Under the pieces are notes generated by a model. The model was not told where the DNA came from. It did no database searches and saw nothing but the letters and a program-made list of their open reading frames with translations. This document shows positions 25,315-32,762 of a stretch of DNA of 64,000 bases, piece after piece. Where the stretch lies: positions 310,001-374,000 of the forward strand of contig JACRQG010000007.1 in assembly GCA_016222805.1 (NCBI GenBank), given 5' to 3'. Every line of letters starts with the position of its first letter. Position 1 is the first letter of the stretch. Position numbers and translations under genes: made by a program. The DNA is from Verrucomicrobiota bacterium (GTDB taxonomy: Bacteria; Verrucomicrobiota; Verrucomicrobiia; Opitutales; Opitutaceae).

Positions 25315-25515
25315 ATGTTCCGTCGCCTCGTCTTCGAAAACTCCGCTGCGCTCTTCACGGTGATGGCGTTCATCACCGCCGCCTCGATCTACGTGGCGAT
25401 GACGTGGAGGGCGCTCCGGATGAAACGCACCCAAGTCGAACACTTCGAAAACCTCCCCTTCGCCACGACCACCCCTTCCGCCCGCCATGATGCCCAACCA
25501 GCAAATCACGCCTGA
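25315..25515 (+). CDS. ccoQ: CcoQ-like small cbb3 subunit
   Basis: The 66-residue protein has one helix (ALFTVMAFITAASIYVAMTW) followed by a basic stretch (RALRMKRTQ) and a polar tail. Its position between ccoNO and ccoP and its size fit CcoQ, which stabilises the cbb3 complex. Its 3' end overlaps the ccoP start by 29 nt, implying coupled translation. Sequence similarity alone would not settle the family. Confidence 0.75.
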   Translation: MFRRLVFENSAALFTVMAFITAASIYVAMTWRALRMKRTQVEHFENLPFATTTPSARHDAQPANHA

Positions 25516-26065
25516 CGAGGACCCGATTCGGCCGCACGCCTACGACGGCATCACCGAGTACGACAAGCGCCTGCCGAACTGGTGGCTGTACACCCTGTAC
25601 ATCACCATCGTCTTCTGGGTGGGGTACTGGTCGTACTATGAGTGGTTCCGCGTGGGACCGACCAGCGCCCAGGCGGTCTCCGGCGAAATGGCAAAGATCG
25701 AAGCCGCCCGTCTTTCCACGGCGAAGCTGGACGATGCGGGTCTCTGGAAGATGAGCCGCAACGCCGACTTCGTGGCGGCCGGCAAGGTGGTCTTCGAAAG
25801 CACCTGCGCTCCCTGCCATCTGGCCAGCATGCGCGGCAAGGCCGAGAGTGCCGCCGCCATCGGTCCGGATCTCACCGACACCACCTGGATCCATGGCGGC
25901 AAGCCCACGGAGGTGTACAACCTGATCGACAAGGGCGTGCTTGCGAAGGGCATGCCGACCTGGGGCCCGGTGCTCGGGGCCAAGAAGATCAGCGAGGTCA
26001 CCGCGTACATCATGAGCAAGCACAAGGAAGGCGAGCCTGTCGTCATCGCCCCGGCGACGCCCTGA
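25487..26065 (+). CDS. ccoP: cbb3 oxidase subunit III, mono-heme CcoP
   Basis: The 192-residue protein has the CcoP N-terminal signature (HAYDGITEYDKRLPNWW), one helix (YTLYITIVFWVGYWSYY), a linker, and a single cytochrome c domain with C107-A-P-C110-H111 and an axial methionine in KGMPTWGPVLG. Classical CcoP carries two c hemes and is about 300 residues; here the second heme domain is absent, not disrupted. ATGs at 25487 and 25490 are both possible starts. It donates electrons to CcoO. The call is firm. Confidence 0.93.
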   Translation: MMPNQQITPDEDPIRPHAYDGITEYDKRLPNWWLYTLYITIVFWVGYWSYYEWFRVGPTSAQAVSGEMAKIEAARLSTAKLDDAGLWKMSRNADFVAAGKVVFESTCAPCHLASMRGKAESAAAIGPDLTDTTWIHGGKPTEVYNLIDKGVLAKGMPTWGPVLGAKKISEVTAYIMSKHKEGEPVVIAPATP

Positions 26066-26090
26066 GCGCCGGCGGACGCCGGCCAATCCC

Positions 26091-27599
26091 ATGCCGCATG
26101 ATGTTCAGCCTGCCCCGAACCACCCCGCTTCCCCCGGTTCACGGCCGGCCGCCCGGCCGGCGGGTGCGCCGCTGACTCCCTTTCCCGTTCCGAACCGCGA
26201 CAGTGTCACGACCATCCGGTCGGACGGTTCGCGGCCCTTCCTCTACCCGGCTGACACCCACGGGCGTTTCACGACGGCCCGGCGGGTGGTGGCGCTGGCG
26301 TTGCTGGTCTTCTACCTCGCGCTGCCGTGGATCAAGATCAACGGCTACCCGGCCGTTCTGCTCGACCTCGCGGACCGGCGCTTCCATCTCTTCGGCGCCA
26401 CCTTTGCCGCCCAGGACCTATGGCTTCTGTTCTTCGTCCTGACCGGCCTCGGCTTCTCGCTGATTTTCGTGACCGCCCTGTTCGGGCGAATCTGGTGCGG
26501 CTGGGCCTGTCCTCAGACGGTATTCCTCGAACATGTCTACCGGCCGATCGAGCGGCTGATCGAGGGTGACGCCGTCCGGCGGCGCGCGCTGGCCGCCGCT
26601 CCCATGTCCAGGGAGAAGTTTGTCCGGCGCACGCTCAAGCACGCCGTCTACATCCTGGTCTCGGCGATCTTCTGCCATCTGTTTCTCGCGTATTTCGTCT
26701 CGGTGCCGGAGGTCTGGGACATGGTGAGCCATGCCCCTTCCCAGCATTGGGGCTTCTTCGTGTTCATGGCGGCGTATACCGGGGTCACCTACTTCGTCTT
26801 TGCCTGGTTTCGCGAGCAGGTGTGCATCGTGCTTTGCCCCTACGGGCGCATCCAGTCGACGCTCACGGATGATCACTCCCTGACCATTGGCTACGACACG
26901 CGTCGAGGCGAGCCGCGGGGCAAGGCTGGCACCGAGGGCGCTGGCGACTGTGTCGCCTGCAATCGCTGCGTGCACGTGTGTCCGACGGGCATCGACATCC
27001 GCCAGGGACTCCAGTTGGAGTGCATTGGCTGCACCGCGTGCATTGACGCGTGCGACGCCGTGATGGATCGGCTGAAGCGTCCCCGCGGGCTCATTCGGTA
27101 CGACTCGCAGGCGGCCTTCTCCGGCGGGCGCACCCAGTGGATCCGCCCCCGGGTCGTGGTGTACTTCGTGCTCCTGCTGGCCGGGGCCGCCGTCGCGTCG
27201 TGGGCGTTTTCCACCGTAAAGCCGGCCAGCTTTGGCGTCACCCGCATGACCGGGGCGCCGTACATCGTGGACACCGGAGTCGTGCGCAATCAGTTCCTCG
27301 TCCGGCTGGTCAACAAGCGCAACGCCCCCGTGCGGTTCAATCTGGAACTGGCGCGGACGCCGGCGGAACTGCGGCGCACCGGTTTCGAAGCGGTCGTGGA
27401 GGTCGGTCCCCTCGGCGAGGTCGTACAGCCGCTCGTCCTGCAACTGCCCCGCTCGAGCTATCAGGGGCCGTTCCGCTTCGAAGTTCGAATTCAGGATGCT
27501 TCGCGTGGTTTCGAATTGAAGCGCGAGGTCGAGTTCATGGGGCCGGAGGCGCGGCTCCTGCGCGAGGAAGAGGAGGAGAACCGTGGCCGAAGGAAGTGA
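26091..27599 (+). CDS. ccoG: cbb3 oxidase accessory protein CcoG (RdxA/FixG)
   Basis: The 502-residue membrane protein has about five helices, the CcoG signature RIWCGWACPQTVFLEHVYRP, two [4Fe-4S] motifs (CVACNRCVHVCP and CIGCTACIDACD) and a C-terminal Ig-like periplasmic domain (about residues 390-490). CcoG is thought to reduce copper for delivery to the cbb3 CuB site. It follows ccoP by 25 nt. Its 3' end overlaps a strong ribosome binding site and GTG start for a further small gene. The assignment is secure. Confidence 0.94.
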   Translation: MPHDVQPAPNHPASPGSRPAARPAGAPLTPFPVPNRDSVTTIRSDGSRPFLYPADTHGRFTTARRVVALALLVFYLALPWIKINGYPAVLLDLADRRFHLFGATFAAQDLWLLFFVLTGLGFSLIFVTALFGRIWCGWACPQTVFLEHVYRPIERLIEGDAVRRRALAAAPMSREKFVRRTLKHAVYILVSAIFCHLFLAYFVSVPEVWDMVSHAPSQHWGFFVFMAAYTGVTYFVFAWFREQVCIVLCPYGRIQSTLTDDHSLTIGYDTRRGEPRGKAGTEGAGDCVACNRCVHVCPTGIDIRQGLQLECIGCTACIDACDAVMDRLKRPRGLIRYDSQAAFSGGRTQWIRPRVVVYFVLLLAGAAVASWAFSTVKPASFGVTRMTGAPYIVDTGVVRNQFLVRLVNKRNAPVRFNLELARTPAELRRTGFEAVVEVGPLGEVVQPLVLQLPRSSYQGPFRFEVRIQDASRGFELKREVEFMGPEARLLREEEEENRGRRK

Positions 27600-27738
27600 T
27601 CCCCGGCCGGCGCGGCCGTCCCGCCTGTGGCTGTGGTTTGTCGCGGCCTTTCTCCTGCAGTTTGCGGCGTGGGGAGTGTGGCTGACGATTGCGTCCCGGC
27701 ACAAAGTGGCCGAGGTTCCCCTGGTCAAGACTCCCTAG
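27583..27738 (+). CDS. 51-residue membrane peptide in the FixH position
   Basis: A GTG at 27583, preceded by AGGAGGAG about 4-5 nt upstream, opens a 51-codon frame that overlaps the end of ccoG and stops 4 nt before the next gene. The peptide has a polar, Pro/Arg-rich start (SDPRPARPSRLW), one helix (LWFVAAFLLQFAAWGVWLTI) and a short tail. The ribosome binding site, overlap and tight spacing make it a credible gene. It sits where ccoH (fixH) usually lies between ccoG and ccoI, but is far shorter and has no FixH domain. Confidence 0.7.
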   Translation: MAEGSDPRPARPSRLWLWFVAAFLLQFAAWGVWLTIASRHKVAEVPLVKTP

Positions 27739-27742
27739 ACGC

Positions 27743-28438
27743 ATGGAACTCGCCGCCGTCAATTCCCCGGCCACCGCCTTCGTGGCCGGGCTGGTGACGA
27801 GCCTGCACTGCGCCGGCATGTGCGGGCCGCTGGCGTGCGGCCTCATGCCGGTCCGCGGGGAGCGGGTGGATGGCCATACCGTGGCTACGGCGTACCACCT
27901 CTCGCGGCTGGCGGGTTATGCCGCCCTCGGCCTGGCGGCCGGAGGCCTGGGGCGGGCTCCGCTGGCGTGGATGAGCGAAACCGCCCTGCGTTGGCTGCCC
28001 TGGGTGCTCGTGCTCTTCTTCCTCGGGCTGGCGCTGCGGTGGGACCGTTACCTCCCGAAACTCACCGGCCTGGGGCGGCTGGTGTGGCGGGTGCAGTCGT
28101 GGATGCGCGGACGCTCGCGGTTGGAGGCGGCGGCGGCCCTGGGATTCGCCACGCCCTTGCTGCCGTGCGGCCCGCTGTACTTCCTGGTGGCGCTGGCCCT
28201 CCTCTCGGGATCCGCGTTGCGCGGGGTCGAGATGATGCTCGCCTTCGGGCTAGGAACGGTGCCGCTGCTCTGGCTCGCGCAGTCCCAGTTTCACTGGGTG
28301 CGGCAGAAGCTCTCGCCGCTTTGGTTGAATCGCACCCGGATTGCGCTGGCTCTCGTCACCGCGGCCACCATCGGCTGGAGGTTGCGCGCCACGCTGGGTT
28401 TTCCGGGCCCGGATCCCCTGAATTTCGTCTGCCACTGA
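27743..28438 (+). CDS. SafE/TauE-type membrane protein of the cbb3 locus
   Basis: The 231-residue protein has about six helices. The first holds the conserved TSLHCAGMCGPLACG motif and a later helix holds PLLPCGPLYF, as in the sulfite exporter TauE/SafE (DsbD-like) proteins that accompany ccoI in many genomes. The paired cysteines suggest copper or thiol transfer rather than sulfite export. The ATG at 27743 is 4 nt after the preceding stop, and the next gene begins 1 nt after its own stop. A role in cbb3 copper supply is inferred from context. Confidence 0.8.
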   Translation: MELAAVNSPATAFVAGLVTSLHCAGMCGPLACGLMPVRGERVDGHTVATAYHLSRLAGYAALGLAAGGLGRAPLAWMSETALRWLPWVLVLFFLGLALRWDRYLPKLTGLGRLVWRVQSWMRGRSRLEAAAALGFATPLLPCGPLYFLVALALLSGSALRGVEMMLAFGLGTVPLLWLAQSQFHWVRQKLSPLWLNRTRIALALVTAATIGWRLRATLGFPGPDPLNFVCH

Positions 28439-28439
28439 T

Positions 28440-30887
28440 GTGAGCGCTGTTCCGTCGAGTCCGGTCGCGCAGCGCGTCAGCGGCAAGGCGACTCCGCCCG
28501 CAAAGGCGGGCTCGTGTCGCCACTGCGGCGCCCTCCTGGTGGACGAGCGCATGCGGGCGTCCGGTTTTTGCTGCGCGGGATGCAGCTATGTTCACCGGCT
28601 CGTGCACGAGCACGGCCTCGCCGGCTACTATCAGATCAAGGACGACGTGACGGCCCCGGCGGACGCCGCGGTCTTCCAGCCCCGGGACTATGGCTGGCTC
28701 GAAACGGCTCAGCAGGAGTCCGAGGCGGCGGCGGGTTCGTCGGGCGGGATCCCGGAACTGAACCTGGACGTGCAGGGCATCTCCTGCGCGGGCTGTGTGT
28801 GGCTAATTGAGCGGATCTTCCAACAGCAGGCCGGGGCGCGCGACATCGTGGTTAATGCGCAGTACGGATCGATGCGCCTGCGGTGGATTCCCCGGGAGTT
28901 CCGCGCGGCGGAGTTTGCCCGCAAGCTGCAGGGCTTCGGGTATCTGGTCGGGCCCGCGGGCGAAACGGTGGAGGAGCCCGAGAGCCGCGGGTTGGTGAAG
29001 CGCATCGGGCTGTGCGCGGCGTTTGCGATGAACGTGATGCTGTTCTCGCTGCCGGCGTATTTCGGGATGGACCCGACCTTCGAATGGGCGGGGTTGTTCA
29101 ACCTGCTCAACGCCGCCTTCGGCACCTTGAGCCTGCTGGTGGGCGGCATCTACTTCCTGACGCGGGCGGTCCGCGCCTTGCGCGAGCGTGCCCTGCACAT
29201 CGATCTGCCCATCGCCATCGGCATCGTCGGTGCCTACACCGGCTCGCTCTACGGATGGCTGGCCGGGGAGGAGCGGTTCCTCTACTTCGATTTTGTCTCG
29301 ACCTTCATCCTGCTTATGCTGGTGGGGCGCTGGGCCCAGGTGGCGGCGGTCGAGCGAAACCGCCGGCGATTGCTGAGCCAGCAACCGAAGCCCCAGCGGG
29401 TCCGGCTGGTGGGCGGGGAAGAGGTGGCGCCCGAGCGTTTGACCCCGGGCCAGGCTTTGTTGCTCGGTCCCGGGCAAACGCTGGCGGTCGAGTCCCGCCT
29501 GGAGAGCCCGGAGGCTGCCTTCTCCCTCGCCTCGATCAACGGCGAGTCGGAACCGCGGGTCTTCCGCGCCGGCCAGCGCGTTCCGGCCGGGGCGATCGCG
29601 GTGGGCCGGTCTGAAATCCGCCTGGTGGCCCGCGAGACCTGGCGGGAGTCGCTCCTCGCCCGGCTGCTGCAACCGGCCGAACGGCCGGCGGAGAGGCATC
29701 TGCTCTTCGAGCGCATCGTGCGGGGTTACATCATCGGCATCCTGGCCGTCGCCACCGCCGCCGGGATCGGATGGTGGCTGGGAAGCGGGGACGCGTTGCG
29801 GACCTGGGCGGTGGTGACGGCCATCCTGGTGGTCTCCTGCCCGTGCGCGATCGCGCTGTCGTTTCCCCTGGCGGACGAAATGGCCACGGTGGCCCTTCGC
29901 CGGCAGGGGGTCTTCGTGCGCGACGGTGATCTCTGGACCAAGTTGAGCCGGGTGCGGCAGATCGTCTTCGACAAGACCGGAACGCTGACTCTCGAGAATC
30001 CCGTTCTCCAGAATCCGGAAACCGTGGCCGAACTCGATGCCGCGGCGCGCTCCGCGCTGCACACGCTGGTGGCCGACAACCCGCACCCGGTCAGCGTTTG
30101 CCTGCTGGAGGCGCTCCTGGCCAGTGGACCGGTCTCCCCGGCGGGTGACGGACCGGGCGGGTTCGGGGAGGTGCGGGAGACGGTCGGCTTCGGCGTTGAG
30201 GTGGGAGAGTGGTCGCTGGGCCGGCCGGGCTGGCGTGGGCCGGGATTGGCGGAGCCGCTGGTTCCCGGCGGAGGGAGCGCCGGGGTGCATGATGCCGAAC
30301 TGGTGCGCGCCGGCCAGGTCGTGGCCCGCTTTCGTTTTGTCGATTCCGCCCGGCCGGATGCCCGGAGCGAGCTTCCCCGCCTCCGGGCGCGCGGGCTCGC
30401 CATCGGCATTCTCAGCGGGGATCGGCCGGAGAAGGTGGCGCTGCTGGCCCGCGAACTGGACCTGCCGGCGGAATCCGCCGTGGGCGGGTTGTCACCGGCC
30501 GCCAAGGCCGAGTGGCTGGAGGCCCATGGCGCCGGCCACACCCTGATGTTGGGCGACGGGGCGAACGACAGCCTGGCCTTTGACCGGGCCCTGTGTCGCG
30601 GCACCCCGGTGATCCACCGCGGCGTGCTCGAGCGAAAGGCCGATTTCTATTACCTTGGGCGGGGCATCGGCGGGTTGCGCGCACTCTTCGAGGTCGACGG
30701 GATCCGGCGGCGCACCCAGTCGGCGATCCTGGTGTTCTCCGTCAGCTACAACCTGCTCACGGTGGGCCTGGCCGTGGCGGGCCGGATGAACCCGCTGCTC
30801 GCGGCCGTCCTCATGCCGGTCAGTTCCCTGCTCGGCTTGCTCCTCGTCACCACGGGCATGCGGCCGGCCTTCCGCCGCACGCGTTGA
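28440..30887 (+). CDS. ccoI: Copper-translocating P-type ATPase for cbb3 assembly
   Basis: The 815-residue P1B-type ATPase begins at GTG 28440, 1 nt after the previous stop. The N-terminus has a Cys-rich metal-binding segment (CRHCG, GFCCAGCSYVH) and then an HMA domain with CAGC (QGISCAGCVWLIERIF). The pump core shows the membrane C467-P-C469 motif, the phosphorylated aspartate D511 in DKTGTLT, and GDGANDS. The TGES actuator loop reads INGESEP. These features match CcoI/FixI, which exports copper for cbb3 maturation, and it closes the ccoNOQPG locus. The call is secure. Confidence 0.93.
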   Translation: MSAVPSSPVAQRVSGKATPPAKAGSCRHCGALLVDERMRASGFCCAGCSYVHRLVHEHGLAGYYQIKDDVTAPADAAVFQPRDYGWLETAQQESEAAAGSSGGIPELNLDVQGISCAGCVWLIERIFQQQAGARDIVVNAQYGSMRLRWIPREFRAAEFARKLQGFGYLVGPAGETVEEPESRGLVKRIGLCAAFAMNVMLFSLPAYFGMDPTFEWAGLFNLLNAAFGTLSLLVGGIYFLTRAVRALRERALHIDLPIAIGIVGAYTGSLYGWLAGEERFLYFDFVSTFILLMLVGRWAQVAAVERNRRRLLSQQPKPQRVRLVGGEEVAPERLTPGQALLLGPGQTLAVESRLESPEAAFSLASINGESEPRVFRAGQRVPAGAIAVGRSEIRLVARETWRESLLARLLQPAERPAERHLLFERIVRGYIIGILAVATAAGIGWWLGSGDALRTWAVVTAILVVSCPCAIALSFPLADEMATVALRRQGVFVRDGDLWTKLSRVRQIVFDKTGTLTLENPVLQNPETVAELDAAARSALHTLVADNPHPVSVCLLEALLASGPVSPAGDGPGGFGEVRETVGFGVEVGEWSLGRPGWRGPGLAEPLVPGGGSAGVHDAELVRAGQVVARFRFVDSARPDARSELPRLRARGLAIGILSGDRPEKVALLARELDLPAESAVGGLSPAAKAEWLEAHGAGHTLMLGDGANDSLAFDRALCRGTPVIHRGVLERKADFYYLGRGIGGLRALFEVDGIRRRTQSAILVFSVSYNLLTVGLAVAGRMNPLLAAVLMPVSSLLGLLLVTTGMRPAFRRTR

Positions 30888-30893
30888 CCCGCC

Positions 30894-30928
30894 AAAAGAA
30901 AACGGGCGCGAGCCCACGCTCGCGCCCG
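30894..30928 (-). terminator. Intrinsic terminator of the universal stress protein gene
   Basis: Read on the minus strand, a 10-bp perfect GC stem (cgggcgcgag/ctcgcgcccg, loop of 6) is followed directly by ttttctttt (A-tract 30894-30902 on the plus strand). It lies 24 nt past the stop of the leftward gene at 30952. On the plus strand, after ccoI, the same hairpin lacks a T-run. Confidence 0.85.
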
Positions 30929-30951
30929 GTGTTCCCACATACCCAAATTGG

Positions 30952-31413
30952 TTATTTCTTCGCCTTCTTCGGCCCTTCCTTGGCCGCCGGGGTGATGATG
31001 ATCGGACAGGCCGCGCGCATCAGGACGCCATGCGTCGTGCTTCCGACCAGGAGGTCGTACAGGGCCGTGTGCCCGTGCGATCCCATCACGATGTAGTCCG
31101 CGCCGAGCTTCTTGGCCTGCTCGACGATGACGCGGATGGGCGGGCCGTTGATCTGCAGCGTTTCGACGGGAATCTTGTCGGCCTGCAACCGTGCTTCCAG
31201 GTCGGCCAGGCGCTTGGCCGCGTTCTTTTCCCCGGCTGCCACGATTTCCGCCAGGTTGTCCATCAGGGCTGAGTACTCATTCGTGATTGCCGGCGGTTGG
31301 ATCACCGTCAGCAGCACGATCCGTCCGTCGAGCGCCCGCGCGAGCGCCGTCGCCTCTGCCACCACGGCATCGGTCGCGCCGGAGAAGTCCACCGGGGCGA
31401 GGATCGTTTTCAT
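30952..31413 (-). CDS. Universal stress protein (UspA family)
   Basis: The 153-residue protein has the Usp fold: ILAPVDFSGATDAVVAEA at the N-terminus and the ATP-binding G-x2-G-x9-G-S/T motif in MGSHGHTALYDLLVGSTTHG. It is therefore of the ATP-binding type. The tail ends in a lysine-rich stretch (PAAKEGPKKAKK). It converges on the cbb3 locus and has its own terminator. Usp genes beside cbb3 oxidases are common in bacteria adapted to low oxygen, but no functional link is shown here. Confidence 0.92.
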   Translation of the reverse strand: MKTILAPVDFSGATDAVVAEATALARALDGRIVLLTVIQPPAITNEYSALMDNLAEIVAAGEKNAAKRLADLEARLQADKIPVETLQINGPPIRVIVEQAKKLGADYIVMGSHGHTALYDLLVGSTTHGVLMRAACPIIITPAAKEGPKKAKK

Positions 31414-31583
31414 GAGCCCACCCTAGCCGCGAACGTGGGGTGTCGCCACGCAGCCGTTGCCGGAGTCTGCGCAGAATTTGCGTGACTGTCTCGAAACCGC
31501 CATTACGCCGCCGGCGCCCGCGGGATCGCCCGCGTCCGGCCGCCCGGGAAAGCCGCTTGCGGTCCCGCGCCGCGGTCTGTCAG

Positions 31584-32627
31584 ATGCGGCGCATGGCCCG
31601 AGGTTCGCAGCGCCCCGTCACTGTGCACACGATTGCGCGGCATGTCGGGGTCTCACCCGCGGCGGTCTCGACGGTGCTGGCGAACCGGCACGAGGAACGC
31701 CGCCTCGCCCCGGCGACGGTGGAGCGCATCCGGCAGGCGGTCCGGGAGCTGGGCTATGTGCCGAATGTGGCGGCGCGGCGCCTGCGGGCCCATGACCCCG
31801 GGGTGCATAGCATGGACCTGGGGATTCTCACCACCTTCGAGGCCCCGCTGTTTCTCGTCAGTCGCACCCTGCGCCAGGTGCAGCGGGCGGTGGATGCCCG
31901 CAGCGCCCCGGACCGGCGGTTTTCGGTCTCGATCGACATGTTTCACGCCGGCCGCCTGCGGGAACTGCCAGGCCTGCTCAGCGCCAGCCGCTTCAACGGC
32001 GTAATCATCTCGAACACGACTCCGGAGGACGACGCCTTCCTGCGCTCGATCAGCCTGCCCTACGCCGTGGTCGTGCAGGGGCGGCGGCTGGCCAACTACT
32101 CCTGCGTGCTCGAGACGCCGGGCGCCGGCGGCTGCCAGGCGGCCGAAATCCTCCGGCGCGCCGGTTGCCGGCAGCCGGTCGTCCTGACTCCGGCGCTCCT
32201 GACGGAAACGACGGCGGATCGCGCCGAGGCCTTCGTGGCCGCCCTGGAGGCCACCGGCGGGCGGGCGACGGGCCGGCTGGTGGCCGACGGTTTCACGCCG
32301 GCGAGCGGGGCCGCCGCCGTGCGTGCCCATCTTGCGACCCACCCCGGGTGCGATGGAATTTTCGCCGTGACCGACACCCTGGCCCTGGGTGCGTACCAGG
32401 CGATCAAGGCCGCCGGACGTCGCGTGCCGGCGGACATGGCGGTGATCGGGGTCGGGGACCACGAGCACGGGGATTTCTTCGATCCGCCCCTGACCTGCGT
32501 GGGGCCGAGCTACGATCGCGTGGTCGAGGAAATCGTCGCGTTGCTGTTCCGGCTGATGAGCCGGCGGCGGGAGTCGCCGGCGGAGGTGTTCGTCCCACCG
32601 GAAGTGACGCTGCGCGGGTCGACGTGA
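31584..32627 (+). CDS. LacI-family transcriptional regulator
   Basis: The 347-residue protein has the LacI helix-turn-helix (TVHTIARHVGVSPAAVSTVL), the hinge helix (LGYVPNVAARRLR) and a periplasmic-binding-protein-like sensor (DGIFAVTDTLALGAYQAIKA, DMAVIGVGD). ATGs at 31584 and 31593 are both possible; neither has a clear ribosome binding site. It lies just before a promoter whose -35 and -10 boxes flank a perfect LacI-style palindrome (32669-32682), so it most likely represses the TonB-receptor operon downstream and is released by a sugar derived from that substrate. Confidence 0.92.
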   Translation: MRRMARGSQRPVTVHTIARHVGVSPAAVSTVLANRHEERRLAPATVERIRQAVRELGYVPNVAARRLRAHDPGVHSMDLGILTTFEAPLFLVSRTLRQVQRAVDARSAPDRRFSVSIDMFHAGRLRELPGLLSASRFNGVIISNTTPEDDAFLRSISLPYAVVVQGRRLANYSCVLETPGAGGCQAAEILRRAGCRQPVVLTPALLTETTADRAEAFVAALEATGGRATGRLVADGFTPASGAAAVRAHLATHPGCDGIFAVTDTLALGAYQAIKAAGRRVPADMAVIGVGDHEHGDFFDPPLTCVGPSYDRVVEEIVALLFRLMSRRRESPAEVFVPPEVTLRGST

Positions 32628-32657
32628 GGGAGCCGGCGGGAAAAAGGCGACGGCGAT

Positions 32658-32685
32658 TTGACTTGCGCCTAAATCGATTTAGCAT
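32658..32685 (+). promoter_or_regulatory. Promoter with LacI-type operator between -35 and -10
   Basis: A TTGACT -35 box (32658-32663) and a TAGCAT -10 box (32680-32685) are 16 nt apart. Between and into them lies the perfect 14-bp palindrome CTAAATCGATTTAG (32669-32682), with the central CG typical of LacI-family operators. Binding there would block RNA polymerase. The LacI gene ends 30 nt upstream and the TonB receptor starts 77 nt downstream. Confidence 0.75.
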
Positions 32686-32762
32686 TTTCCCGTTCGTCCA
32701 CCGTCCAAACCCTCCCCCGCCGCCGGTGTCCGCATGCCCGGCGGCCAACCCTCGCCCAAACC

